This document shows positions 12,101-20,837 of a DNA stretch of 64,000 nt, in pieces. How positions within the stretch are numbered: position 1 is the stretch's first letter; the number at the start of each line of letters is the position of its first letter. The notes beneath the pieces are model-generated. The model was not told the origin of the DNA and did no database searches. It saw only the letters and a program-made list of their open reading frames with translations. A program made the position numbers and the translations under genes. This DNA comes from Puccinellia tenuiflora (Eukaryota > Streptophyta > Magnoliopsida > Poales > Poaceae). Where the stretch lies: contig QRDG01000962.1 in the NCBI GenBank assembly GCA_012064385.1, positions 1 through 64,000 on the forward strand. Reading direction: 5' to 3'.

Positions 12101-12845
12101 GTATTTGGAACAAATGAATAGTCCTGCACGATTTTATAAGAAGTATATTTGGAAATTGAAAGTCCCTCTAAAGATAAAAATATTTATGTGGTTCCTTCAT
12201 CGGAAGGTTCTTCTTACTAAGGATAACCTTATTAAGCGCCATTGGACAGGATGTAAGAAATGTGTATTTTGTACTCAGGATGAAACAGTGGATCATTTGT
12301 TTGTTTCTTGCCAGCTTGCGAGACAGGTTTGGAGGCTCGTTCACTTTACGTTTAATATAACCCCTCCGACTAGTATTACTAATTTGTTTGGTAACTGGTT
12401 GAATGGAGTTGATAAGGATACTAAAGCTAGCATTCGTATTGGCGTGTGCGCTTTCTTATGGGCAATTTGGAATTGCCGAAATGATGTGGTTTTTAACAGA
12501 GCCAATTCTGGACACTTTTTGCAGGTTATTCACCGGGCTACTCATTGGATTCATGCGTGGGCTTATCTTCTACCACCTCACAAGCGGGGGCGTTTGGCCT
12601 CTGGATGCACTCGGTTGATGGCGGTCGTTCGGGCTATCTTCAACCAGGGTGGATGGTGGCACACTAATAGGCTGCAATATGTGTAGTTTTGTTGTGCTCC
12701 ATGCGTTTGTGAGGCTGTTTATGCGCTTTTCTGTTATATCTTCTGGGATGTAATAACGTTAACACAGTACTGTTACAGTTGGTTTAATAAATGGCCGTAT
12801 GCATCACTTTGATGCAGAGGCCGGGGCGACCCTTTTCTAAAAAAA
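9192..12845 (+). mobile_element. 5'-truncated L1-type LINE nested in the Gypsy 5' LTR
   Basis: A 3.65-kb non-LTR retrotransposon is bounded by the 7-bp duplication catggcg (9185-9191 and 12846-12852; 8 bp if one A of the tail is counted). Its 3' end is an A-rich tail (about 12837-12845). The 5' end starts in the middle of the endonuclease, the usual result of incomplete target-primed reverse transcription. It sits in the same orientation as the Gypsy element and is the youngest layer of this nest. Confidence 0.93.
9204..12686 (+). pseudogene. LINE ORF2 remnant: endonuclease (partial), reverse transcriptase, zf-RVT
   Basis: Coding sequence enters at the truncation point with [11 protein letters not shown], an endonuclease segment. 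GDFNII (about 9430) and SDHNPLL (about 9679) mark the C-terminal half of an APE-type endonuclease; the N-terminal catalytic part is missing. Reverse transcriptase follows with NKAPGPDGFPAEF (about 10378), QSAFLPGRNI, GLRQGDPLSPLLF and the catalytic YADD (about 11083). The frame is lost at a run of six T (11512-11517): one base short sends translation to a stop at 11611-11613, and the proper downstream sequence continues in another frame as the open stretch that ends at 12686. That stretch carries the plant zf-RVT zinc-binding motif (CKKCVFC...DHLFVSC, about 12255-12310). It is nonfunctional because of both truncation and frameshift. The apparent longer ORF starting at 8905 is an artefact of fusion with antisense AP2-1 sequence. 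Confidence 0.92.
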
Positions 12846-12852
12846 CATGGCG

Positions 12853-13118
12853 GGCAGGCATTGGTCACACTCATGTCATCGCTGCCAAGTCAAGACCGAG
12901 GTGGAAGCTTTGCTGGCATCGCGTCTCTGGGCGTTTTTGTAGGCTAGGTGGTGGTTCCGTGATTGGGGGAACTGTATGGTATCATCTCGAAGGAACTCCT
13001 CTGTATCCCGAACCTTGATGCTTCTGTCCCTCCTCGAACCTCCACTTCCCTCCCAAATCCCCCTTCCTGTAATACAATTCCTATGAAATAGAGATTCAAT
13101 CGGAGTAGTATCATTACA
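12853..13118 (+). repeat. Gypsy 5' LTR, remaining 266 bp
   Basis: This is the continuation of the 5' LTR after the LINE and its duplicated catggcg. It matches 18107-18372 without a difference that I can see and ends attaca just before the primer site at 13121. Confidence 0.93.
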
Positions 13119-13120
13119 TC

Positions 13121-13132
13121 TGGTATCAGAGC
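13121..13132 (+). promoter_or_regulatory. Primer-binding site for initiator tRNA-Met (Gypsy)
   Basis: tggtatcagagc lies two bases after the 5' LTR. It is complementary to the 3' end of plant initiator tRNA-Met and primes minus-strand DNA synthesis. Confidence 0.9.
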
Positions 13133-13336
13133 CAATCTCCACGGCGCAGGATCACGATCGGAGTGGAAATTCACGAGAAATTTTGTTTCTCCTGATCGTT
13201 CGGGTGCGATTCACAAGTTGAATCGCGCAAAGCTCCTTCGGGACACCCACGGTTGGTCGATTTCCACACGAATCGTTGATCTTACACGCTGGCGCCTCGT
13301 CGAGCTCAGCCAAGCAACGCAGATCTCACGAATCAG

Positions 13337-16300
13337 ATGGGGGACATCTCAGCACAGAACGAGGGATTGGAGGCGTTGATCAAGCAAGTGTTGGATCGAG
13401 TCTCTGATCTCGACACCAAAGTCGATGGGCTGCAAGGGCAGCTCACCACCAACTCTGAGCGAGCGGATCGATTGGAGGCACGCTTGGAAGGAGCGGTTCC
13501 GGTGATGCAAGCATCGGAACCGGCGGCACCAGGAAAGGAAGCAGAGAGGCAGCGGTCGACGGCCGCGGATTCCGACCGCGATCCTCTGGCTGCTGCCGCT
13601 GGGATGAATCGGGAAGCCAGGCTGCACCGCAACACCGCGTCCAGCTCGGGCTTCGGGTCAGTTGACCACCGCGACGACAATCTTCGCCGGGGCGATGCTC
13701 GCGGGGTCCTTGGGAACCCGTCGCATCCCCCGGGAGCAGGTACTTTTCGTGCCAATCGCGCCCTGGTTCATGTTCCTGATGAAATGCATGATCCTTATGA
13801 GTGGGTCGAGCATAATCACCGTCCTCGCTCACCTGCTCTGCCGAAAATGGAGTTTCCCAAATTCGATGGGGAAAATCCTAAGTTGTGGCAACAAGAGTGT
13901 GAAACGTATTTTGAGTTGTACCAAGTCATGCCCGGCTTGCGAACACGCTATGCTTCACTCAATTTCAAAAGTATTGCTGCTTTATGGCTTAGAAATGTAG
14001 AAGCAAAAGGTAGAGTTGAGAATTGGGATGAGCTTTGTAACCTTGTGCATGAAAAATTTGGGAAAAACAAGTATACTCAATATCGTAGACAGTTAAGACA
14101 GCTTAAACAAGTTGATTCTGTAGCTGTCTATGTAGAAGCCTTTGAGAAGCTTAGGAATCAGCTGTTGCTTTACAATTCTGCCTTAGATGAGAGCTTCTTT
14201 GTTGATGAGTTTATAGAAGGTCTTAAACCTGCCTTACGTACTGCTGTTAGACTACATCTACCTGAAGATTTGGATACTGCTAGTCTCTTGGCATTATTGC
14301 AGGAAGAAGAATTGGAGTATTCGGCCACAAATTCCCATGAGAAGCACTACAGATCATCTCATCGATCTGATCGTACAAGCAAGGAGAAAATTGACAACAA
14401 GACGGATGACCGTAAGAAACAGGACACTGGCCGGTGGGAAGACAAGCTAGACACACTGAAAGCCTACCGGAGAGCTAAGGGTTTATGCTTCACATGTGGA
14501 GAAAAGTGGAGCAAGACTCATAAGTGCCCTGATCAGATACCACTGCATATCATTGAAGAACTCATGGATGTTTTACCGGGCAGCAAGGCGTTCGAGCACA
14601 CAGATTCTGATTCAGAGTCTGAAGATGGTGATCTCTGTATGTTAGCAGCCGTTGCTCCAACTGCTGCTCCAAATGCTTCAGGCAGTAAAGCAAAATGCAC
14701 CATTCGGTTGCCAGGGACAGTGGGCAAGCATCATTTACTGATACTGGTGGACTCGGGCAGTGCCTCTTCGTTTGTTAGCAAAAACTTGGTAGACACAATC
14801 AAGTGTGTTACTTCCGATATGCCTGGAGTTCAGTTCACAGTGGCAAATGGCGAACCTATGAACTGTAACACTTGTGTACCAGATTTTCAGTGGGCAGTAC
14901 AGGGACATTCTTTCACACATACAGTCAATGTGTTACCAATTGGCTGTTATGACATGATTCTGGGGAAAGATTGGTTGGATCTCCATAGTCCAATGTGGGT
15001 GCACTGGAAGAAGCAGATTATGCGCTTCAACCATGCTGGCAAACGAATTACATTGAAGGGCGTGCAAGCTAAACCATTACATTGCAAACAAGTGACAGCT
15101 GTTAAGTTGCAGGGGATGCTCAAAAGAGGTGCTCTGACACATTTGGTGCAAATTACCAATAAAAAATGTGATGGCATTTATGCTTTAAATCCAGCTGGGG
15201 ATCAAGCTGCAGACAAGGTGGAGGAGCCCATTCCAGCTCTGATTGCTGAGTTACTCGATGAATACAAACAGTTGTTCTCAGAACCAAATGAATTGCCACC
15301 GAGAAGAGCGCAGGATCATCGCATTCCACTGATTGCTGGTGCTCAGCCTGTCAAATCAAGACCGTATAGGTACACACCACACCAAAAAGATGAGATAGAG
15401 CGTCAGGTGTACGACATGCTCAGTAGTGGTATCATTCAGAAGAGCTGCAGTTCGTTCGCTTCGCCAGTGCTGTTAGTACGCAAGAAAGATGGTCAGTGGC
15501 GTTTTTGCGTGGACTATCGTTTGTTGAATGAGCTCACCATAAAAAACAAGCACCCACTACCTGTCATAGATGAATTATTGGATGAATTGGCAGGAGCAAC
15601 AGTGTTCACTAAGTTGGATCTGCGTTCCGGTTACCATCAAATCAGAATGGCTGAAGGTGAAGAACATAAGACTGCGTTCCAAACGCATCAAGGGCTCTAT
15701 GAATTTTTGGTGATGCCTTTTGGTTTGACCTCGGCCCCTGCTACCTTCCAAGGGACGATGAATCAAATTCTAGCACCATGTCTGAGGAAAAATGTCTTGG
15801 TCTTTGTCGATGACATTTTGGTTTACAGTCCTTCACTCGAAGACCATGCTCGGCATCTACGTGCGGTGTTGGAATTGCTCCAGAAGAACAAGTTTTTTAT
15901 CAAGCGCAGCAAGTGTTCTTTTGCATTGCCAGAGCTGGAATATCTAGGACATGTGATCAGTGCCCGTGGAGTTGCTACCGATCAGTCCAAAATCCAAGCC
16001 ATCCTCAGCTGGCCTACACCTACAAACCTGAAGAGTTTGAGAGGCGTGCTGGGTACCACAGGGTACTACAGAAAGTACATCAAGCATTATGGCATTCTGG
16101 CTCAGCCACTTACACAATTACTCAAGAAAGGTGTGCTGTTCATTTGGGGACCAGCACAACAAAAAGCATTTGAGCAATTGAAGCAGGCGATGAGTACGGC
16201 TCCTGTCCTGGCACTACCCAATTTTCAGTTACCATTTGCTGTTGAAACCGATGCGTCTAACACAGGCATTGGAGCTGTGCTGTTACAAGCAGGGCACCCG

Positions 16301-18097
16301 GTGGCATTTCTCAGTAAGGCTTTGAGTGTTCGCAATCAGACACTCTCAGCATATGAAAAAGAGTGCCTCGCCATTTTGTTTGCCATTGAGAAGTGGCGTC
16401 CCTATCTCCAGCATCGGGAGTTTGAAATCCATACTGATCACAAAAGCTTACTTCATCTAGCAGAGCAACGGCTCCATACTCCACTGCAACACAAGGCTTT
16501 TGTGAAGTTGATGGGCTTACAGTTCAAGTTGGTGTACAAGAAAGGGGTCAACAACTCAGTGGCTGATGGGTTGTCGCGTCAGACACATGATTTGCAAGCA
16601 ATCAATGTTTCGGCTTCCAGTCCAGCTTGGTTAGAAAATCTCCAGAAAGGCTATGAGGATGATCCAGTGGCCAGAGCAATCTTGCAAGAGTTGAGTATAT
16701 CCCAGCACAATGATAAAGGCTATACTTTGCAAGATGGAATTATCAGATGGAAGAACCGCATCTGGGTGGGCAACAATCAGTTAGCTCAGCAACATATTCT
16801 GCAAGCATTGCACAGCAGTGGCATGGGAGGTCACTCGGGAGTGGCAGCAACATATCACCGGGTTAAAAGGTATTTTGCTTGGGCAAAGATGAAGGAAACG
16901 GTTCAGCAGTTCGTGGCCAGTTGTTCCATTTGTCAACAAGCAAAAACAGAGCATGTCAAACAACCTGGACTGCTCCAACCACTCCCAGTTCCAACAGAGG
17001 CTTGGCAGGTAATTTGCATGGACTTCATTGAAGGGTTGCCTACATCTAGTGGGTATGATGTCATACTGGTAGTCATTGACAAGTTCTCCAAGTATAGTCA
17101 TTTCATACCGTTAAAGCATCCCTTCACCGCATTCAAGGTGGCCACGGAATTCATGAACCACATCTATCGCTTGCACGGCATGCCCGGAATGATCATCTCT
17201 GACCGAGATCGGATATTCACCAGTCGTTTATGGCAGGAGTTGTTCCGTTTAGCTGACACAACCCTTCACATGAGCTCATCTTATCACCCTCAGACGGACG
17301 GGCAGACTGAACGCATTAATCAATGTCTGGAGGGTTTCTTGCGGTGCATGGTCCATTCTTGCCCGAAGAAATGGGCGGCTTGGTTGCCATTGGCAGAATA
17401 CTGGTACAACACCTCCTTTCACTCTACCCTGGGAAGAACACCCTTTGAAGTACTGTATGGCTACCCACCTCGCATGTTAGGCATCTCAACTGGTGATTGT
17501 GCCTCAGCTGAATTGGATGTGTGGCTCAAGGAAAGGGCAACAATGATCGACGTCATTCGCCAACAGCTGTTGAGGGCTCAACAGCGCATGAAGCATCAAG
17601 CTGATAAGAACAGAAGTGAACGTTCTTTCCAAGTGGGCGATCTTGTGTATCTGAAATTGCAACCATACATACAGCAATCGGTTGCAGTGAGAGGAAATCA
17701 AAAACTCTCCTTCCGATACTTTGGGCCATACAAGGTGATCAAACGAGTCGGAGAAGTTGCTTACAAGCTGGACCTCCCTGCTGCTAGCCAAGTGCATTCG
17801 GTGGTTCATGTTTCACAGCTCAAAAAGCATGTGCCACCTAATACACAGGTATGCTCATCGATATTGTCTTTCGATCCTGCTTCTGACTGGGTGAGTGAGC
17901 CACTTCAGGTCATTGAGCATTCCTTGATCAACACTGGAGGAGCCACGGCATCAAGAGTGCGTGTCAACTGGACCGGTTTTCCAACGGCATGGACGACGTG
18001 GGAAGACGCTGACGATCTCTGTCGGCGTTTCCCGAGGGCACCTGCTTGGGGACAAGCAGTTTTTCAAGGGCGGGGGAATGTCAGGGTCCCTGACTGA
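13337..18097 (+). CDS. Gypsy gag-pol polyprotein, intact 1586 codons
   Basis: A single open frame encodes a gag region (about residues 150-340, from FPKFDGENPKLW), a zinc knuckle CFTCGEKWSKTHKC (about 384), an aspartic protease LVDSGSASSFVS (about 470) and a reverse transcriptase (about 670-850) with catalytic FVDD (823-826). RNase H follows with ETDASNTGIGAVLL (about 969), then an integrase with an HHCC zinc finger (H..H...CSICQQAK, about 1158-1200) and DDE core (CMDFIEGLP, SDRDRIF). The C-terminus has a chromodomain-like segment VRVNWTGFPTAWTTWED (about 1541), which in chromoviruses guides integration to marked chromatin. The stop lies inside the 3' LTR. Start choice: the first in-frame ATG after the leader at 13337. 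The frame has no breaks and all hallmark residues that I checked are present, so the protein could be functional. The promoter, however, is split by the LINE in the 5' LTR. Confidence 0.95.
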   Translation: MGDISAQNEGLEALIKQVLDRVSDLDTKVDGLQGQLTTNSERADRLEARLEGAVPVMQASEPAAPGKEAERQRSTAADSDRDPLAAAAGMNREARLHRNTASSSGFGSVDHRDDNLRRGDARGVLGNPSHPPGAGTFRANRALVHVPDEMHDPYEWVEHNHRPRSPALPKMEFPKFDGENPKLWQQECETYFELYQVMPGLRTRYASLNFKSIAALWLRNVEAKGRVENWDELCNLVHEKFGKNKYTQYRRQLRQLKQVDSVAVYVEAFEKLRNQLLLYNSALDESFFVDEFIEGLKPALRTAVRLHLPEDLDTASLLALLQEEELEYSATNSHEKHYRSSHRSDRTSKEKIDNKTDDRKKQDTGRWEDKLDTLKAYRRAKGLCFTCGEKWSKTHKCPDQIPLHIIEELMDVLPGSKAFEHTDSDSESEDGDLCMLAAVAPTAAPNASGSKAKCTIRLPGTVGKHHLLILVDSGSASSFVSKNLVDTIKCVTSDMPGVQFTVANGEPMNCNTCVPDFQWAVQGHSFTHTVNVLPIGCYDMILGKDWLDLHSPMWVHWKKQIMRFNHAGKRITLKGVQAKPLHCKQVTAVKLQGMLKRGALTHLVQITNKKCDGIYALNPAGDQAADKVEEPIPALIAELLDEYKQLFSEPNELPPRRAQDHRIPLIAGAQPVKSRPYRYTPHQKDEIERQVYDMLSSGIIQKSCSSFASPVLLVRKKDGQWRFCVDYRLLNELTIKNKHPLPVIDELLDELAGATVFTKLDLRSGYHQIRMAEGEEHKTAFQTHQGLYEFLVMPFGLTSAPATFQGTMNQILAPCLRKNVLVFVDDILVYSPSLEDHARHLRAVLELLQKNKFFIKRSKCSFALPELEYLGHVISARGVATDQSKIQAILSWPTPTNLKSLRGVLGTTGYYRKYIKHYGILAQPLTQLLKKGVLFIWGPAQQKAFEQLKQAMSTAPVLALPNFQLPFAVETDASNTGIGAVLLQAGHPVAFLSKALSVRNQTLSAYEKECLAILFAIEKWRPYLQHREFEIHTDHKSLLHLAEQRLHTPLQHKAFVKLMGLQFKLVYKKGVNNSVADGLSRQTHDLQAINVSASSPAWLENLQKGYEDDPVARAILQELSISQHNDKGYTLQDGIIRWKNRIWVGNNQLAQQHILQALHSSGMGGHSGVAATYHRVKRYFAWAKMKETVQQFVASCSICQQAKTEHVKQPGLLQPLPVPTEAWQVICMDFIEGLPTSSGYDVILVVIDKFSKYSHFIPLKHPFTAFKVATEFMNHIYRLHGMPGMIISDRDRIFTSRLWQELFRLADTTLHMSSSYHPQTDGQTERINQCLEGFLRCMVHSCPKKWAAWLPLAEYWYNTSFHSTLGRTPFEVLYGYPPRMLGISTGDCASAELDVWLKERATMIDVIRQQLLRAQQRMKHQADKNRSERSFQVGDLVYLKLQPYIQQSVAVRGNQKLSFRYFGPYKVIKRVGEVAYKLDLPAASQVHSVVHVSQLKKHVPPNTQVCSSILSFDPASDWVSEPLQVIEHSLINTGGATASRVRVNWTGFPTAWTTWEDADDLCRRFPRAPAWGQAVFQGRGNVRVPD
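18068..18078 (+). promoter_or_regulatory. Polypurine tract (Gypsy)
   Basis: gggcgggggaa lies directly before the 3' LTR start at 18079, in the position that primes plus-strand synthesis. It also falls inside the last codons of the polyprotein. Confidence 0.75.
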
Positions 18098-18372
18098 CAC
18101 ATGGCGGGCAGGCATTGGTCACACTCATGTCATCGCTGCCAAGTCAAGACCGAGGTGGAAGCTTTGCTGGCATCGCGTCTCTGGGCGTTTTTGTAGGCTA
18201 GGTGGTGGTTCCGTGATTGGGGGAACTGTATGGTATCATCTCGAAGGAACTCCTCTGTATCCCGAACCTTGATGCTTCTGTCCCTCCTCGAACCTCCACT
18301 TCCCTCCCAAATCCCCCTTCCTGTAATACAATTCCTATGAAATAGAGATTCAATCGGAGTAGTATCATTACA
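18079..18372 (+). repeat. Gypsy 3' LTR, 294 bp
   Basis: Complete LTR from tgtcaggg to attaca, followed by the CACAC target duplication at 18373-18377. The polyprotein stop codon lies in its first 19 bases. Confidence 0.95.
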
Positions 18373-19350
18373 CACACCTGGGTCCGGCTAGACCGATCCC
18401 AGATGGACGCACCGTACGCGCCGCCCCGCAGCCGGTACACGCCGCGGAGCTCTGTCCCGGCAACCGATTCCGGCCTAGCCGTCTTCTTCCTCCGACCTTC
18501 CACAGCTTCCGCGGCGACCTCCTCACTCATGCCGGCGCTCTACACCGTCGCTCAACTTGACTGGCCAAGAAGAGGCGGACGGAGTGCGTAGAGGATGTGG
18601 AGGAGCTCTGCCTCTGCAGACAGCAGGTGCACAAGGGAGAAACAGTGTTCTGCCCCTTTCCTTCTCTGTGTATCTCAGCGAAACCTGGCTGTGAAAGCTA
18701 ATTAACAGGGGTCGCCAGCCCCCAACTGACAAGTAAAACAAAATATTTAAACAATCAACAAAATGAAATCAAGGAAAATCCATGAACTTTGCGAAAACTG
18801 AAATGAATTTGTAAAATGACTTTGTTCTATATGTTTGATCCCCTCGCCTCAATTAAACCGGAACAGAGGGAGTACTAAAGAGTATACATCAATGCAAGGT
18901 TGATTTGATTATAAGAAAGTCACATCACAGTGTAAAAGTAGATATTTTTGTTACAAATTCGGTTGCATCATCTAGTATCGTGCACTCTACACCCCCCCCG
19001 CTCTCTTTTCAATTGTTTTTTTTTTTTGTCGACTATACATTTTATTGATCAACACCAAGCAAGAACACCAAACGCAAGCGAGCCATAGTCCAGAGATCCT
19101 TTGTTTGGAAACGGAATCCTTGTGTGGAAACGACCAAAGGTAATATATATATACGGCACCAGTGTTTGCAATCCTGTGAAAGCCAGAGAGAGGCCTGATC
19201 CTCCTCTCATCACGCACGGCCACAGGCAGGCATGGGGACACACAGCAGGAGACAAGACACTTTCTTTCATAAACCCGGCTATCTCCGGCCAAAGTACTCG
19301 ACCGTATCGGTGTCGAAGGAGCCTGAAAAAGGCAGCAGCACGGTAAGTAC

Positions 19351-19377
19351 GTAGCAGCAGCAGCAGCAGCAGCAGCT
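19351..19377. repeat. (AGC)n microsatellite
   Basis: About eight uninterrupted AGC units. The flanking stretch 18761-19390 between the two duplication units has no gene. A sequence reading ggaacagagggagta near 18860-18875 resembles a Stowaway terminus without a partner. Confidence 0.9.
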
Positions 19378-20837
19378 GTGCTCCAGCATCTGTAGAAAGC
19401 AACCATGCAGCATGCACGGCCAGCTCTTGTTTACATAGAGCGAAGGGAGAGGCACAACATCAGTACGTAACGCAGTTCTGCTCTATGAACCATTTAATGG
19501 CGACCATCGAAACCAAAGGGACAGAGGGGCATGCATCATGATATGCCTGTACCGGCAGCACGCGATGATGCCTCAGAAAGAAAGAAAAATACAGCGGTTG
19601 TGTCGGTAAAGACGAGACGAGCACCGACACTGAGGTTGTGCCTGGCCACTTACTTGGCCACCAGGAGGACGACACAACAAAGACGACACGAGCTACACGG
19701 ACAGTAGAGAGCCACACTCACAGGAGATCACTGATACGGAGTACAAATACAGGCTACGGAAGATACTAGCTACTGTAGTAGTAGTGCTAGGATGGATGCA
19801 ATGCAACTTCCGAAGCAGCTAGCTAGCTAGAGAGAGAGCATGCGGTACTAGCACGAAATGAGAAAGGCCGGGAATAAGGCATGGCAGAACGAGCAACCAG
19901 GAACATGAGGGACCGGAATCATTGCACGTTTCACGCGACGACCGAGCTGCGGCTGCGGCTGTGTACCTGGATACGCGCGCGGGGAAAATGCACCACACAA
20001 TGAAGTGAAGCTTAGCCACTCTCTGGCACTTCACCGTCTCAAGTCGCCTGAGGATTGAGCGACGGGATCGACCTGAAACAGTGTAGACGTTGATTTGAGG
20101 GATGGAGCGACATGGATTGGACGCGCATCGTTGTCTGCCGTACGTTTCTTGGCTTGTGAAACGAACGAAAGATCTTGTTTCTCAGTAGTAGCAAACGTCT
20201 ATCCATAATCCATAACGATTCAAACGGCGCGGGCATGGGATGACCGGCTCCGCTTGCCCGTGACTGCTGGGACAAGCGGGAGAATCGGGATGTTAGAAAG
20301 TCGGGACAAGCAGATCCCATGGGTCCCGCTGGGATTACTCTAAACACGTCAGCATGCGCAACCGGCTGGAGATTGGAAGGGACCCAATCATGCATGCATT
20401 TGTCCGGGTCGGCGCTCAACTAAGCTACTGCATGCGACTATGCGGTACGATCTGGGATAAGTGGGACATGGTCCGTAATCCCGCTGGTGCTAAACGGGAT
20501 CTGATGAATGGGATAACATGGTCTACGTGGCGGGACGGGAGGCGGGCTTGCTGGAACGCCCATCCCACTTGCATCTTTAATAATCCACCTCGATCGGGTA
20601 CATTTTGTTTCCACACTTCCACTCTCTGTTGTTGTACCGTGTACCACGTACGCAGCAACGCATGCATGCGGAGAGAATTCTCCTCTTCTTTCATGCACAA
20701 GCACTAAGCAGGAGCATGCAATGCAGCCTTCCATCGGCTGCAGCCTGTGGCTACTGCAGAGTTTTCCGGCCGGTGAAATGACATGCATACACTGCCACCT
20801 GCGCCCTTGCCGTGCACCTGCCTGCTTGCTGAATGGA

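Larger units (their letters stand above)
9164..18372 (+). mobile_element. Gypsy LTR retrotransposon (chromovirus, probably Reina-like)
   Basis: The element is flanked by the 5-bp target duplication CACAC (9159-9163 and 18373-18377). LTRs start tgtcaggg and end attaca. The 3' LTR is 294 bp, and the 5' LTR is also 294 bp once the nested LINE is left out (9164-9191 plus 12853-13118). By eye the LTRs are identical, indicating very recent insertion. A primer site matching initiator tRNA-Met (tggtatcagagc, 13121-13132) and a purine tract (ggcgggggaa, about 18069-18078) are in place, and a single long ORF lies between them. The short LTR, chromodomain and small size suggest the Reina clade, which is an inference. 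It inserted into exon 1 of AP2-1 in the opposite orientation. Confidence 0.95.
8357..18530 (-). pseudogene. AP2-1: three-AP2-domain gene split by a Gypsy insertion
   Basis: Exon 1 runs from the ATG at 18528-18530 to 18378, then resumes at 9163 and ends at 8582 (donor gat/gtgagt). The intron is 8480-8581 and exon 2 is 8357-8479 (stop TGA at 8357-8359). The insertion 9164-18372 plus one 5-bp target duplication separates a Gln codon from the Val codon just before the WLGTFDT core of the first AP2 domain. The two halves are otherwise open and in the same frame, so the transposon is the only obvious lesion. Encoded parts are an N-terminus MSEEV, domain 1 (split), domain 2 near [10 protein letters not shown], domain 3 near [14 protein letters not shown] ending ARAITNF, then LLKDMHSTD. 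Exon 2 encodes [18 protein letters not shown] and then a longer tail than AP2-2, because a small indel moves the stop. The closest relative is AP2-2. The presumed product is a nuclear DNA-binding protein. Confidence 0.88.
340..18760. repeat. Segmental duplication, unit A (contains AP2-1)
   Basis: This segment aligns in order with 19390-25740. Matching blocks that I can see are: about 365-420 with 19400-19460; 990-1060 with 19909-19985; 1755-1890 with 20085-20210; 2200-2300 with 23585-23650; 3080-3238 with 23975-24160; 8070-8582 with 24175-24693; the AP2 exon; and the 5' flank 18531-18760 with 25443-25740. The blocks are separated in unit A by a hAT-like element, a CACTA remnant, a full CACTA and a Gypsy element. 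The non-transposon DNA at 205-1232, 1750-1927 and 2140-3238 is downstream flank of AP2-1 and shows no gene. Confidence 0.8.

Noticed and set aside
13121..13132. tRNA gene at the tRNA-Met-like motif (also 36002-36013)
   Set aside because: Only the 12-base primer-site complement is present next to an LTR; no cloverleaf follows.
18855..18880. Stowaway element near 18860
   Set aside because: Only one terminus-like string (agagggagta) is visible with no partner, so no element can be defined.
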